In this document: in pieces, positions 16,757 to 27,005 of the stretch
Layout of the letters: the number at the start of each line of letters is the position of its first letter
Position numbering within the stretch: the stretch's first letter is position 1
DNA from: Methylocystis heyeri
GTDB lineage: Bacteria; Pseudomonadota; Alphaproteobacteria; Rhizobiales; Beijerinckiaceae
Direction: 5' to 3'
NCBI RefSeq assembly: GCF_004802635.2
Contig: NZ_CP046052.1
Span: 1,116,001-1,180,000 of the forward strand
DNA length: 64,000 bases
Notes under the pieces: generated by a model
The model's database searches: none
The model's input: the letters and a program-made list of their open reading frames with translations, nothing else
Told to the model about the DNA's origin: nothing
Program-made: the position numbers and the translations under genes

Positions 16757-19330
16757 ATGCATAAAACTTGGATCGGCGGGCCTTCGCTCGCCGCGATGAG
16801 CCTAGTCGTCTCGGCTGCGGCTATGCTGCCGACCTTCGATCAGGCCTTCGCCCAGGCCGACATCGGCGAAGTCAAAGTCGTCGCCCGTCAAGCCAAGCCG
16901 AAGGCGAAACCGAAGCCGGCTCCCCATGTCGTCCACCATGCGGAGCCCCACCCGGTCGTCGTCGCGCATTCGGCCCCGGTGCGCTCGCACGCGCCGGCCC
17001 GGGTCGTATCGCAGCGCCCGACGGCGCCGAGCCCCGTCGTGGCAGCGGGCGCCGGAGCCGGCCTGCCGATCTCTTCGGACGCCGCCATCGGCACGAATGC
17101 GCCGCCCGGCAGCGCGCCGGCGCTCTCGCCCTCGCAGGCGCCTCTCAATTCCTTCGAGCCGGCCTCCGTCGTCTCGGACAAGATCCTGCGCGACGTCGTC
17201 GTTCCCAGCGGCGACTACAACGAAGCCGTGAAATATACGCCGGGCTTCTACTCCAACAATCCCAACGGCCCGCTCGGCGACGCCAAGGGCGGCTGGCGCG
17301 GCTTTCAGGACGGTCAGTACAACATCACCTTCGACGGCATTCCGTTCGGAGACCTGAACGACCCGACGCACCATTCGGCCGCGTATTTTCCGGCGCAGTT
17401 CCTCGGCAAGGTCACGCTGGACCGCGGCCCGGGCGCGGCGTCTCAGGTCGGCTACGCCACCTTCGGCGGCACGCTGGCGCTCCAGTCCCTGGAGTTGAAG
17501 GATCATTTCGGCGGGAGCCTCGAGTCCTACTACGGCAATTTCAGCACGCTCGTCAGCGCGGCTACGCTGCAATCGGGCCTCGACGAGGCGACCGGCGTGC
17601 GCGCCCTCATGCAGTATTACCACGCCGAAACCGCCGGCGCGCTGCAATACAACAGCGTCGAAACCAACCAGTGGCTGCTGAAGGCCGACCGCCAGTTCGG
17701 CGATATCAACATAACGGGCTTCGCCAATTACGGCCGCGAACATTACGACGGCGGCAATACGCCCGGCGTGCAGCAGTATTTCCTGGGCGGCCCAACCTAT
17801 GCGGCGCTCGGGCCAAACCCGTTCACGGCGCAATATGTCGGTTACAACAACTCCGAAAAACAGACCGACATGGAGTATATCACTGCGAAAGCCGAATATT
17901 TCGGCATTCGCTTCAAGGACACCGCCTACACCTACGCCTATTGGTATCCGTCGCTGCAGAACAACCCGGCCAACACGGCGACGGAAGGCCTGTCATATCT
18001 GATCGGCGGCGCCGACACTATAACCAGCGTCAAGATCCCGCTTCTTCTGGGCGGATCGACGAAGCAGGGCTTCAACGTCCCCGTCGGCGACATCACCGGC
18101 TACGTCAAGAACAACGATTATCGCGTCTGGGGCAATATATTCGACGCGACGCGCGACATCGAGGCGGGCTACGCCAGCGGCACGCTGCGCACAGGCGTAT
18201 GGTGGGAGCGCGGCGACAACTGGCGCCTGCAGGAATATATCAACTATACGACGGGCGTAACCTACCCCTACTACGCCACTTCGCTGCTCGGCGCCTATCA
18301 GGGCGCCTATAAGATCGATCTCGGTTCGCACACCCAGAACGTGCAGCCGTTCATCGAATATGAATGGCGGCCGATCGAAAATCTGAGCATCACGCCCGGT
18401 TATAAATTCGAAGCCTTCACGCGCAATCAGACGGCGCGCATCAACCAGACCACCATCTCGCCTCAATATTACGAGAACACCTATCGCGCGGGCATGCCGT
18501 TCTTTGCGGCGCGCTACAAGATCACGCCTGAAGTCACCGTCTACGGGCAGGCTTCGCGCGGCTTCCTCGCGCCGACAGTATCGGCCTACTACGTGTTCAA
18601 CCCCGGCATGGACAACATCCAGCCGCAGACCACGACCAATTATCAGCTCGGCGCCGTCTACAAGTCCGGGGACTTCACCGGCGACATCGACGTCTATCAG
18701 ATTACGGCCAACAACTTCCCGGTCACCTATACCGACACCACGGGCCTGACCACCTACCAGAACGGCGGCTCGGCGCGTTATCGCGGCATTGAAGCCGAGG
18801 GCACCTACAAGATCATCCAGGGGCTCGCCTTCTACGCCAGCGGCGCCTACGGCAACGCGCGCTTCCTGAACGGCCAGTTCGCCGGGCTCGAGGTCGGCGG
18901 CGCGCCGCGTTACACGGCCGCCACCGGCTTCATCTACGACAATGGCGACATCTTCGGCTCGATCATGCACAAGGTCACCGGCGACCTCTACGGCACCTCC
19001 GGAAACGAAGCCTATTGGTGGGGCAATCTCGGGACGATCGCTCTGACCAACCCGGCGGTGAACCATATCCCCGCCTATCACACCACCGATCTCGTCCTCG
19101 GCTACCGCACCGATTATTTCTCGCAGGTCGGCTTCCACAACAAGGTCGAGTTCAAATTCGGCGTGACCAACCTGTTCGACAACCACGGTCTGACCGACAT
19201 CGGCGGAAGTCCGGTCGGCTATCTGAACCCGTCGATCGGCGGCAACAACAAGTTCACGTCGGGCGCGCCCTTCACCTACACCTCCCAGGCCGGCCGTTAC
19301 ATCTACGGCGGCGTCAAGGTCAGCTTCTGA
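16757..19330 (+). CDS. TonB-dependent outer-membrane receptor with His-rich N-terminal linker
   Basis: This 857-residue protein has a signal peptide ending near FAQA (about residue 34), then a Pro/Lys/Ala-rich linker that holds six histidines between residues 57 and 78. A plug domain follows (about 140-250, DVVVPSGDYNEAVKYTPGF, TFDGIPFGD, VTLDRGPGAASQ) and a Tyr-rich 22-strand-type barrel ending GRYIYGGVKVSF with the C-terminal Phe needed for assembly. Such receptors import scarce metals, chelates, cobalamin or oligosaccharides using energy from TonB. The transported ligand cannot be told from sequence. The His-rich stretch hints at metal binding (inference). It is followed by exbB, exbD and tonB. 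Confidence 0.9.
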   Translation: MHKTWIGGPSLAAMSLVVSAAAMLPTFDQAFAQADIGEVKVVARQAKPKAKPKPAPHVVHHAEPHPVVVAHSAPVRSHAPARVVSQRPTAPSPVVAAGAGAGLPISSDAAIGTNAPPGSAPALSPSQAPLNSFEPASVVSDKILRDVVVPSGDYNEAVKYTPGFYSNNPNGPLGDAKGGWRGFQDGQYNITFDGIPFGDLNDPTHHSAAYFPAQFLGKVTLDRGPGAASQVGYATFGGTLALQSLELKDHFGGSLESYYGNFSTLVSAATLQSGLDEATGVRALMQYYHAETAGALQYNSVETNQWLLKADRQFGDINITGFANYGREHYDGGNTPGVQQYFLGGPTYAALGPNPFTAQYVGYNNSEKQTDMEYITAKAEYFGIRFKDTAYTYAYWYPSLQNNPANTATEGLSYLIGGADTITSVKIPLLLGGSTKQGFNVPVGDITGYVKNNDYRVWGNIFDATRDIEAGYASGTLRTGVWWERGDNWRLQEYINYTTGVTYPYYATSLLGAYQGAYKIDLGSHTQNVQPFIEYEWRPIENLSITPGYKFEAFTRNQTARINQTTISPQYYENTYRAGMPFFAARYKITPEVTVYGQASRGFLAPTVSAYYVFNPGMDNIQPQTTTNYQLGAVYKSGDFTGDIDVYQITANNFPVTYTDTTGLTTYQNGGSARYRGIEAEGTYKIIQGLAFYASGAYGNARFLNGQFAGLEVGGAPRYTAATGFIYDNGDIFGSIMHKVTGDLYGTSGNEAYWWGNLGTIALTNPAVNHIPAYHTTDLVLGYRTDYFSQVGFHNKVEFKFGVTNLFDNHGLTDIGGSPVGYLNPSIGGNNKFTSGAPFTYTSQAGRYIYGGVKVSF

Positions 19331-19345
19331 CCTCGGTCTCCCGCC

Positions 19346-19369
19346 GCCGGCCCGCTCGCGTGGGCCGGC
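19346..19369 (+). terminator. Possible GC hairpin after the receptor gene
   Basis: GCCGGCCC and GGGCCGGC are 8-bp arms around an 8-nt loop, 16 bp after the receptor stop. No U-run follows, so it may attenuate the downstream exbB-exbD-tonB genes or only stabilise the 3' end. Confidence 0.4.
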
Positions 19370-19451
19370 GCGGTCTGGTTACAGCCCTGTCAAAATTCCG
19401 GCGTAAGCACGCCGTGCTCGCGCGCTCCCCAAAAATTCAAGGTCTGAGTTC

Positions 19452-20099
19452 ATGGAAGGTTTAACTATCAATCCCGTCGCGCTGTTCATGCAGGCGGGGC
19501 CGGTCGGAAAATTCGTCATGATGTTGCTCGCTGCGGCTTCGCTGTGGTGCTGGGCGATCATCATCGAGGAAATCATCCTCATCCGCCGCCTGCGCGGCGC
19601 CATCGCCGAAGCGCATGAGAAAGGCGAAAGCGATCTGCTCGCGCCGGTCATCGCCGAAGGCCGTCGCGCCCAAAGCCTGCGGGTGCCGGGAGAGAGCGTC
19701 GGCGAGCGCCGCGCCCGCATCGTCGAGACCATGGGCCGCGCCGCGCGCAAGGTTCTCGTCGCGACCGAAGGCGGCCTCCCCAATCTCGCGATCGTCTCCT
19801 CGCTTGCGCCCTTCGTCGGCCTGTTCGGGACGGTCTGGGGCATCATGACCAGCTTCGCCGGCATCGCGGAATCGCAGGACACCAGCCTCGCGGTGGTGGC
19901 TCCCGGCATCGCCGAGGCGCTGGCCGCCACCGCTTTCGGCCTCGCCGCGGCCATTCCCGCCGGTTTCGCCTTCAACCGACTCGGCGGCTCGCTGGCTCAC
20001 ACCGGCGAGTCTCTCGGCGACTTCGTCGAGGAAAAGGCCATTTCCTTCGTCGCGGCGGAAGCCCCGGCGGCGCCTGCTCCGTTGGCGGAGGCCGCCTAG
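19452..20099 (+). CDS. exbB: ExbB/TolQ-family proton channel protein
   Basis: This 215-residue inner-membrane protein has three hydrophobic segments (about 16-40, 113-135, 153-175) with the MotA/TolQ/ExbB core: NLAIVSSLAPFVGLFGTVWG and LAATAFGLAAAIPAGFAFNRL. With ExbD it converts proton-motive force into TonB movement. It begins 122 bp after the receptor gene and ends right at the exbD start codon, so it belongs to the same operon. Confidence 0.9.
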   Translation: MEGLTINPVALFMQAGPVGKFVMMLLAAASLWCWAIIIEEIILIRRLRGAIAEAHEKGESDLLAPVIAEGRRAQSLRVPGESVGERRARIVETMGRAARKVLVATEGGLPNLAIVSSLAPFVGLFGTVWGIMTSFAGIAESQDTSLAVVAPGIAEALAATAFGLAAAIPAGFAFNRLGGSLAHTGESLGDFVEEKAISFVAAEAPAAPAPLAEAA

Positions 20100-20545
<446 letters not shown>

Positions 20546-20549
<4 letters not shown>

Positions 20550-21385
20550 GCGCTTCGCCCCCCGGCCTGCGCCCCGCCTGGCTGCGCCCTGCCGCGGTAG
20601 GCTCCGCCTTGTCCGCCCACGCCGCCCTCGTCGGCGTCTTTCTGCTGGCGGGCGATCCGCCCTCGGCGGCCTATGACTCCCATGACGTCTCTTATGTACA
20701 GGAAGGCGACGCCGCCCCCTTGGCGCAGGCGGAGTCCACTCCAGAAGAACAGCTGGAAAACGCGCAAAGCGACGTGACCCAGGCAGCGGCGCAGGCGCAG
20801 GCCGAGGCGGCGCCCAAAACGCAGCAGCAGGCCGAAAACCCGCTCGCGCTGGAAAAGCCGCAGACAGTCGCTCCCGACGCGGTGACCCTGGCGGAGACCA
20901 AGCAGCGCGAGGAAGACCCCCTCAACCCGACCCTGAAGCCCAAGGTCCAGCTCGCCAAGCTCGAACTGCCCCAGACGCCCGACGAAACCCCGACGGAAAA
21001 AACCGCCGCTGTTCGCCAGACCGCGAGCGCCGAAGCAGAGGCGGCCGCCGCCGCAGCGGCGGCGGAGCGCGCGGGAGCGGCCGACGGAAAGAACGCCCCT
21101 TCCAGCGCAGCGCGGGCGCGCTACGGCTCCAAGGTCCTGGTGGAGATCCAGAAGCACATGTTCTATCCGCGGCTGGCGAAAAAGGCCGGCGTCACCGGCA
21201 CGGCCGCCATCGTCTTTACGGTCGGCGCCGACGGCCATATCGTCGAACGCCGCCTCGAACGGTCGACAGGCAGCCCGGAACTCGACCACGCGGCGCTGGC
21301 GATGATGGACGCGACGGTCGCACCCCCGCCGCCGCTCGGCCGCTTCCAGGGACGCACGACGATAAAATTCGACGTGAAACGCTGA
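20546..21385 (+). CDS. tonB: TonB family energy-transducing protein
   Basis: This 279-residue protein has one membrane anchor (about residues 14-32), a long Gln/Ala/Glu/Pro-rich periplasmic spacer and a C-terminal TonB domain (about 195-279, VEIQKHMFYPRLAKKAG, GTAAIVFTVGADG, TIKFDVKR). TonB contacts the N-terminal box of receptors to drive import. It starts with GTG and overlaps exbD. Having receptor, ExbB, ExbD and TonB together suggests a dedicated system for one substrate. Confidence 0.9.
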
Positions 21386-21554
21386 CGCGCGTCTCTCTTC
21401 GGCAGGGATACGCGCGAGACCGGCGGGCGACCTCGGCCGCCGGTCAAATCTTTGTCGCCCATGCTGTTGCTTTTCGGCCCGGCTCTGTGACACAGCTTCC
21501 CTCCAAAGAGGGCGCTGGCGCCCGTCGCTCCTGTTCACAGACCAAAAAGGCCCC

Positions 21555-22856
21555 ATGACCCCCGCCGCCCAGGTTTCCGCCGCCATCGAGATTTTGGAAA
21601 AGCTCGCCGACAACCGGCGTCCGGCGGGCGACGTCATCAAGGAATGGGGGCTTTCTCACCGCTTTGCGGGCTCCAAGGACCGCGCGGCGATTTCCAGCCT
21701 CGTGTTCGACGCCCTCAGAAAGCGCGCCTCGAGCGCTTTCGTCATGGGCGAGAACAGCGCCCGCGCGGTCATGATCGGCGCTCTGCGCGAGGCCCGCGGC
21801 CTTTCGCCCGAGGGCGTCGGATTGTTGTTTTCCGGAGAAGGCCATGCCCCCGCCCCGCTGACGCTGCAGGAGCGCGAGCGGCTGGAACAGGGAACGCTCG
21901 ACGGCGCTCCGGCCCATGTGCGCGGCGATTATCCCGAATGGCTGGGCGAAAAGCTCGAAGCCGCGTTTGGATCTGAGGCCGCGGCGGAAGGCGCGGCGCT
22001 TTCGGCGCGCGCCCCGGTGGATTTGCGCGTCAACATCATCAAGGCCTCGCGCGATCAGGCTATGGCGAAGCTCGCCCATCTCGGCGCTGCGCCCACGCCG
22101 CTGTCGCCCTTTGGCCTTCGCATCCTGCCCGGCGCCGACGGACGCGGGCCGGCGCTGGCGGCGGAAACCGCTTTCATCAAGGGTCTCGTCGAGACCCAGG
22201 ACGAAGGCTCGCAGCTCGCCGCCCTGCTTTGCGGAGCCGAACCCGGCGCCCAGATCCTCGATCTTTGCGCAGGCGGCGGCGGCAAGACGCTGGCTCTGGC
22301 GGCGCAAACCCACAACCGCGGCCAGATCTACGCTTTCGACGACGACGGCCGCCGGCTGGCGCCGATCCACGAGCGGCTGGAGCGCGCCGGCGTGCGCAAT
22401 GTCCAGGTGCGGGCGCCCCGCGGCAAGGCCGATGTGCTGACCGATCTCGAAGGGCGCTGCGACATCGTCCTCATCGACGCCCCCTGCACCGGAACCGGAA
22501 CCTGGCGCCGGCACCCCGACGCCAAATGGCGGCTCGCCCCCGGCGCGCTGGAGCAACGCCAACAGGACCAGCGCGAGCTGCTCGACCAGGCGGTCCGCTT
22601 CGTGAAGCCAAAGGGTCGCATCGTTTACGTCACCTGTTCGCTGCTGAGGGAAGAAAACGAAGACCAGATAAGCGCGTTTCTGGGCGCGCACCCGGCCTTC
22701 TCAGCCCTGCCCGCCAGCGATGTGGCGGAAAAAGGCGGCCTGCCGGAGCTGGCGCGCTTCGCCTCGCCTCATGGCGTCGGATTGCGCTTTTCGCCGCTGA
22801 CCTCTGGAACGGACGGCTTTTTCGTCGCCGCGCTTCAAAAAGGCGATGTTGTCTAG
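21555..22856 (+). CDS. RsmB/NOP-family class I RNA (cytosine-5) methyltransferase
   Basis: This 433-residue protein has a helical N-terminal NusB/RsmB-like region (about 1-130) and a SAM-binding methyltransferase domain ([17 protein letters not shown] at about 233-249). The two catalytic cysteines are in [13 protein letters not shown] (motif IV) and VTCSLL (motif VI). It most likely methylates 16S rRNA or a tRNA cytosine; RsmB itself acts on C967. The N-terminal region is shorter than in E. coli RsmB, so the exact target is left open. It precedes guaA. Confidence 0.88.
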   Translation: MTPAAQVSAAIEILEKLADNRRPAGDVIKEWGLSHRFAGSKDRAAISSLVFDALRKRASSAFVMGENSARAVMIGALREARGLSPEGVGLLFSGEGHAPAPLTLQERERLEQGTLDGAPAHVRGDYPEWLGEKLEAAFGSEAAAEGAALSARAPVDLRVNIIKASRDQAMAKLAHLGAAPTPLSPFGLRILPGADGRGPALAAETAFIKGLVETQDEGSQLAALLCGAEPGAQILDLCAGGGGKTLALAAQTHNRGQIYAFDDDGRRLAPIHERLERAGVRNVQVRAPRGKADVLTDLEGRCDIVLIDAPCTGTGTWRRHPDAKWRLAPGALEQRQQDQRELLDQAVRFVKPKGRIVYVTCSLLREENEDQISAFLGAHPAFSALPASDVAEKGGLPELARFASPHGVGLRFSPLTSGTDGFFVAALQKGDVV

Positions 22857-22950
22857 TACTGCCGTTCAGGCAGGCTTCAATTTGCGGCGCCCCGCGGCGC
22901 CATGGAGTCTTTCCGGTTCCCGGAAAGCCTCCAGGATTCCTAGACCAATC

Positions 22951-22994
22951 GTGTTTTCTTCACGCGAACCGGTATCCACTTCGCTCGAAAACAC
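22951..22994 (-). repeat. 44-bp interspersed repeat, copy 2 (inverted)
   Basis: GTGTTTTCTTCACGCGAACCGG... to CGAAAACAC is the reverse complement of the unit at 5399-5442 with one visible base change (GGTATCC for GGCATCC). It lies just upstream of the guaA start. Confidence 0.85.
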
Positions 22995-23010
22995 TTCAAC
23001 GGGACGGGCC

Positions 23011-24609
23011 ATGAACGCCGAGGACTTCCATCAACAGATCGCCGACCGCCACGACAAGACGCTGATCGTCGATTTTGGTTCGCAAGTGACCCAGTTGATC
23101 GCCCGCCGCGTGCGCGAAGCGGGGGTCTATTGCGAGATCGCGCCGTTCCAGAGCGCCGAAAAAGCCTTTGCCGAGGTGAGGCCCAAGGCGGTGATCCTTT
23201 CGGGCGGCCCCTGCTCCGTCACCGACGAGGGCTCGCCCCGCGCGCCGCAGGCGATCTTCGACTCGGGCGTTCCGATCCTCGCCATCTGCTATGGCGAGCA
23301 GCTTCTCGCGGAGCAGCTCGGTGGCAGGGTCGAGGCCGGGCACCACCGCGAATTCGGCCGCGCCGACGTCGAGGCGATCGCCCCGAGCGCCCTCTTCGAC
23401 GGCGTTTGGGACCAGGGCAAGAAATATCCGGTCTGGATGAGCCATGGCGACCGCGTGACCCGCCTGCCCGAGGGTTTCGAGGTCATCGCGCAATCCGAAA
23501 ACGCGCCCATGGCCGCGATCGCCGACGAGGCCCGGCGCTATTACGGCGTGCAGTTCCATCTCGAGGTGGTGCATACGCCCGACGGCGCGAAGCTGATCTC
23601 CAATTTCGTGCATAAGGTCGCGGGGCTCAAATCCGATTGGACCATGGCCGCCTTCCGCCAGGAGGCGATCAAGGCCATTCGCGCCCAGGTCGGCGACGGG
23701 CGGGTTTTGTGCGGGCTTTCCGGCGGCGTCGACAGCGCCGTCGCCGCGGTGCTGATCCATGAGGCGATCGGCGACGCCCTCACCTGCGTCTTCGTCGATC
23801 ACGGCATGTTGCGGCAGGGCGAGGCCGAGGAAGTCGTCACCCTGTTCCGCGACCACTACAATATCCCGCTCCACCATGTCGAAGCGCAGGATCTGTTTTT
23901 GGATGCGCTGGAGGGCGTCGAAGACCCCGAGGTCAAGCGCAAGACCATCGGCCGGCTCTTCATCGAGACCTTCGAGGCCGAGGCCAAGAAGATCGCGCAG
24001 GACCAGCGCGGCGCGCCCAAATTCCTGGCCCAGGGCACGCTCTACCCCGATGTGATCGAGAGCGTGTCCTTTACCGGCGGGCCTTCGGTCACGATCAAAT
24101 CGCATCACAATGTCGGCGGCCTGCCCGAGCGCATGAATATGGCGCTGGTCGAGCCCTTGCGCGAATTGTTCAAGGACGAGGTGCGCGCGCTCGGCCGCGA
24201 GCTTGGCCTGCCGGAGGCCTTTGTCGGCCGCCACCCCTTCCCCGGACCGGGCCTCGCCATCCGCTGCCCCGGCAAGGTCACGCGCGAAAAGCTGGATATC
24301 TTGCGCAAGGCGGACGCGGTCTATCTCGACGAAATCCGCAAGGCCGGGCTGTACGACGAGATCTGGCAGGCCTTTGCGGCGCTGCTGCCGGTGCGCAGCG
24401 TGGGCGTGATGGGCGACGGCCGCACCTATGATTATGTCTGCGCCCTGCGCGCGGTGACCAGCACCGACGGCATGACCGCGGATTTCTTCCCCTTCGACAT
24501 GAATTTTTTGGGCCGCGCCGCCACCCGCATCATCAATGAGGTCAAGGGCGTGAACCGGGTGGTGTACGATGTGACGAGCAAACCCCCGGGGACGATTGAG
24601 TGGGAGTGA
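23011..24609 (+). CDS. guaA: GMP synthase (glutamine-hydrolysing)
   Basis: GuaA aminates XMP to GMP with glutamine as nitrogen donor. The 532-residue protein has a GATase domain (catalytic Cys in AICYGEQ, His and Glu in QFHLEV), the ATP pyrophosphatase P-loop LSGGVDSAV near 236-244, and the C-terminal dimerisation domain ending KPPGTIEWE. The usual QFHPEV is QFHLEV here. The frame is open for 55 codons upstream, but those codons cover a repeat and lack similarity, so [10 protein letters not shown] at 23011 is the start. The guaA 3' end is a known integration site for genomic islands, and an accessory region follows. Confidence 0.96.
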   Translation: MNAEDFHQQIADRHDKTLIVDFGSQVTQLIARRVREAGVYCEIAPFQSAEKAFAEVRPKAVILSGGPCSVTDEGSPRAPQAIFDSGVPILAICYGEQLLAEQLGGRVEAGHHREFGRADVEAIAPSALFDGVWDQGKKYPVWMSHGDRVTRLPEGFEVIAQSENAPMAAIADEARRYYGVQFHLEVVHTPDGAKLISNFVHKVAGLKSDWTMAAFRQEAIKAIRAQVGDGRVLCGLSGGVDSAVAAVLIHEAIGDALTCVFVDHGMLRQGEAEEVVTLFRDHYNIPLHHVEAQDLFLDALEGVEDPEVKRKTIGRLFIETFEAEAKKIAQDQRGAPKFLAQGTLYPDVIESVSFTGGPSVTIKSHHNVGGLPERMNMALVEPLRELFKDEVRALGRELGLPEAFVGRHPFPGPGLAIRCPGKVTREKLDILRKADAVYLDEIRKAGLYDEIWQAFAALLPVRSVGVMGDGRTYDYVCALRAVTSTDGMTADFFPFDMNFLGRAATRIINEVKGVNRVVYDVTSKPPGTIEWE

Positions 24610-24684
24610 GGGGGAGCGGTTCGCCGGTTCACGTAACTCACGCCGACGATTGCGCCACCTCTATCCAATTGCATTCAAGAAGAC

Positions 24685-25497
24685 ATGATGACTCGTGATG
24701 ACTTCACCCAATCAGTAAAGCGCGAGCTAGCTCTACGCGCTGCTCATTTCTGCTCTAATCCGCAATGTCTGCGACTGACCGCGGGACCAAGATCCGGGAG
24801 GGATCGCGGTCTCGGGACGGGACACGCAGCCCACATCTGCGCGGCAGCCAGCGGCGGCCCTCGTTATGACTCCACCCAAAGCGAGGCAGAGCGCAAATCG
24901 GGGTCAAACGGGATTTGGCTTTGCCGTGAATGCGGCGATATAGTGGATAAAGACGCCGAAGGGTTTAGTGCCGAGCAACTTCGCCGCTGGAAGCATGATC
25001 ATGAGGTAATGATCGCTGAGGTGCGTCAGCAGGGGTGGTCGCGCAGCATCGAGTTACTTCGTTCCAACCAGATGGCGCCAGTGGTGGCACGCGAGATAAT
25101 CTCCCTTATTGAAGACCGTCGAGCTTTATGGGCTTGCTTCAACGCAGAGTTCCCTGATCGAGTTCGGGGGTCTCTGGATGATCTTCGATATCGGCTGACA
25201 AGTTTACGAGGGAAGTGCGCAGCAGGAGGTCCACTGGATTCTGTAATTGCGGCGCTGGGAAAAACTATCCGGCATTTCTTCGACACGGTCGAGCAATATA
25301 ATCTCACGACCCTGCGCTGTGATAGTAGAGACCCCGACTGGCGGGCCTTTGAAACCGCTCTGAAGGCGCTACGCAAATCCGTTGCTTATCAGATTTCCGC
25401 TCTGGCTGATTCTTATGCCATCCCGCTACAAGGTGAATTGGCCGATTGCTTGCCGCGCTACGATAGCCCCAGCGAGCCATCGATAGATCATCATTGA
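24685..25497 (+). CDS. HNH-type nuclease-like protein, possible defence gene
   Basis: This 270-residue protein has an N-terminal zinc-finger/HNH-like domain: C23 and C28 in CSNPQC, GHAAHI with H47/H50, N75 in NGIWLC, C80 and C83 (CREC), and a late WKHDHE with H106. The Cys pairs fit a treble-clef zinc site, and H50/N75/H106 fit an HNH motif, which cuts DNA. The rest (about 115-270) is helical and unrecognised. It is not a standard HNH entry by sight; assignment rests on residue spacing. The next gene starts 14 bp downstream, suggesting an operon. Both follow guaA directly. Confidence 0.6.
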   Translation: MMTRDDFTQSVKRELALRAAHFCSNPQCLRLTAGPRSGRDRGLGTGHAAHICAAASGGPRYDSTQSEAERKSGSNGIWLCRECGDIVDKDAEGFSAEQLRRWKHDHEVMIAEVRQQGWSRSIELLRSNQMAPVVAREIISLIEDRRALWACFNAEFPDRVRGSLDDLRYRLTSLRGKCAAGGPLDSVIAALGKTIRHFFDTVEQYNLTTLRCDSRDPDWRAFETALKALRKSVAYQISALADSYAIPLQGELADCLPRYDSPSEPSIDHH

Positions 25498-25510
25498 TTG
25501 GCGGCTCGGC

Positions 25511-26425
25511 ATGAGTGCGCTCAGCTTTCCTTTTGGCTATTATCCTAGACCGCTTGACCTCGTCGTGGGGCCGGTGACACTGAAATCTTCACCCGATCTT
25601 GCAGAGGTCGTCGCGCGGGTTGAAGCCGACGCCGGCATTGACAACGGTTGGATATATGCGCCGCCACAACGGGTTCGCCATCTCGGCGGCGGCATAAGCG
25701 AGCGCCCTTATGCGGCCAGGGTCTTCGGCCTGCCCAAGACTCATGTCATCACCCACCAATCAGCACACAGCGACAACCAACTTATTTTCCATTTGTGGGC
25801 AGTATCCTTCCTCACTGGGATGCGACTGACTTCGACTGAAGCGGGTTTTCTGGATTGCACGCCAATCCAACCCGGCAAGCTAGTCGATTTTGTGCTTGTG
25901 GGCGAAAGCCTTTCCAATGGTATCAAACTTGCGGAAAATTTCTGGATTGCCCACAAAGCCACGCCGCGACGAGCAAAGCTGTTTTGTGCCGTCATTCATG
26001 CTTTTTTTCTGGCACAAAATCCTCGGCATCTGCAGTTCGAGGAATTTCTTATGCTCTACACGGCGTTCGATGCCTGCTTTGCACTGGCCAAGTCACTACT
26101 CGGGAAGACTGGCTCCGTGCGTCACGAAGATCGCGTTGCCTGGATGTGCGACCAATTCTCGATGCCGGTTCCGGCTTGGGCCAATAAAATCGCCTCGATT
26201 GCCCCTGAGGTTGCTTCCCTGCGAAATGAAACGATCCACGAAGCCCTCTTCATGGGTGAGCCCCTCGGCTTTAATATCCACGGCTTGGGTACAAACCGGA
26301 ATCTGATAATTGAGATGCAAGCGCTGATCTGCCGTTTAGCCATCGCATTGCTCGGTGCCTCGTCTGCGGACTATGTCCGCACACCTGTCAACACACGACA
26401 GAAATACGGACTGAGACTTGCCTAG
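25511..26425 (+). CDS. Uncharacterised protein with HEPN-like Rx4H motif
   Basis: This 304-residue protein has no named family that I recognise. Its C-terminal half is helical and ends with SLRNETIHEALFMG, where R238 and H243 make an Rx4H motif as in HEPN RNases, preceded by a helix (FEEFLMLYTAFDACFALAK) typical of the fold. The N-terminal half looks like an alpha/beta domain with no evident active site. It is the second gene of a pair with the HNH-like gene. HEPN proteins in toxin-antitoxin and phage-defence systems cut RNA; that role here is inferred. No signal peptide or membrane segment is seen. Confidence 0.5.
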   Translation: MSALSFPFGYYPRPLDLVVGPVTLKSSPDLAEVVARVEADAGIDNGWIYAPPQRVRHLGGGISERPYAARVFGLPKTHVITHQSAHSDNQLIFHLWAVSFLTGMRLTSTEAGFLDCTPIQPGKLVDFVLVGESLSNGIKLAENFWIAHKATPRRAKLFCAVIHAFFLAQNPRHLQFEEFLMLYTAFDACFALAKSLLGKTGSVRHEDRVAWMCDQFSMPVPAWANKIASIAPEVASLRNETIHEALFMGEPLGFNIHGLGTNRNLIIEMQALICRLAIALLGASSADYVRTPVNTRQKYGLRLA

Positions 26426-26587
26426 ATTACCAGAATGCATAAACGCTACAGGGGGAAGTAGAAAGCTTTGACTGTATTTTCTGGATCGTGGCGAAAGTCG
26501 CTGCATGGCTTATCATTCGACCAGCGCTAGTGTCATCATGTCCTACCTGCAGAGCGCCGCAACTACAGAATTGCCCGTGCGGCGCAC

Positions 26588-26609
26588 TTGTAGTAACGTG
26601 TAACTACAA
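26588..26609. promoter_or_regulatory. Palindromic operator candidate upstream of the VapB-like antitoxin
   Basis: TTGTAGT, 8-nt spacer, ACTACAA: perfect 7-bp arms, ending 27 bp before the antitoxin ATG. Antitoxins of this type usually bind such palindromes to repress their own operon. A related half-site (AACTACAGAATTG) lies about 45 bp upstream of it. Confidence 0.5.
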
Positions 26610-26636
26610 ATTGTTCAACCAGAAGGCGGATTCTCG

Positions 26637-26899
26637 ATGGCTGTCACAACCTTATCGACCCGTGAAGTCAATCAGGATCTCGGCCGTGCGAAGCGCGCCA
26701 GCGAAAGCGGCCCGGTCATCATCACCGAACGGGGGCGCCCCGCGCATGTCTTGCTGACTTACGACGAGTATCAGCGGCTGGCCGGCCAATATCGCCAAGT
26801 CAACATTCTCGACGAGCTCGGATTTTCCCCGGGCGTTGAGGATATGAGGTAGAGTTCCCCCGCTCGCGCGAGAGCGCGCGGCTGGCCGACTTCACCTGA
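26637..26899 (+). pseudogene. Phd/YefM-VapB-type antitoxin, frameshifted
   Basis: The intact part (26637-26852, 71 residues) reads MAVTTLSTREVNQDLGRAKRAS..., then GPVIITERGRPAHVLLTYDEYQRL, the Phd/YefM DNA-binding fold. It stops early at TAG. In the next frame the sequence continues VEFPRSRESARLADFT and ends TGA at 26897-26899, overlapping the ATG of the toxin remnant. One missing base near GATATGAGG|TAG would restore the longer protein (MRVEF...). The lost tail is the part of such antitoxins that usually covers the toxin. The DNA-binding half may still work. Confidence 0.75.
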
Positions 26900-27000
26900 T
26901 GTTCCTGCTGGACACCAATGTCGTATCGGAGCTGCTGCTAACTCATGTCATTAGTCCAAGGTCCAGGCTTTACCTTCCTGATACCTACCCCTATATGTAA
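26899..27000 (+). pseudogene. Truncated PIN/VapC toxin remnant
   Basis: The frame starts MFLLDTNVVSELL, the N-terminus of VapC PIN RNases with the first catalytic Asp (residue 5). After about 13 codons similarity ends, and it stops at 27000 with unrelated sequence. The rest of the gene is missing and another toxin-antitoxin pair starts 6 bp later. So this pair is dead. Confidence 0.75.
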
Positions 27001-27005
27001 CCTTC

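Noticed and set aside
22846-23010. A 55-residue N-terminal extension of GuaA
   Set aside because: It covers a repeat element also present in two other places and does not match GuaA; the ATG at 23011 gives the usual start.
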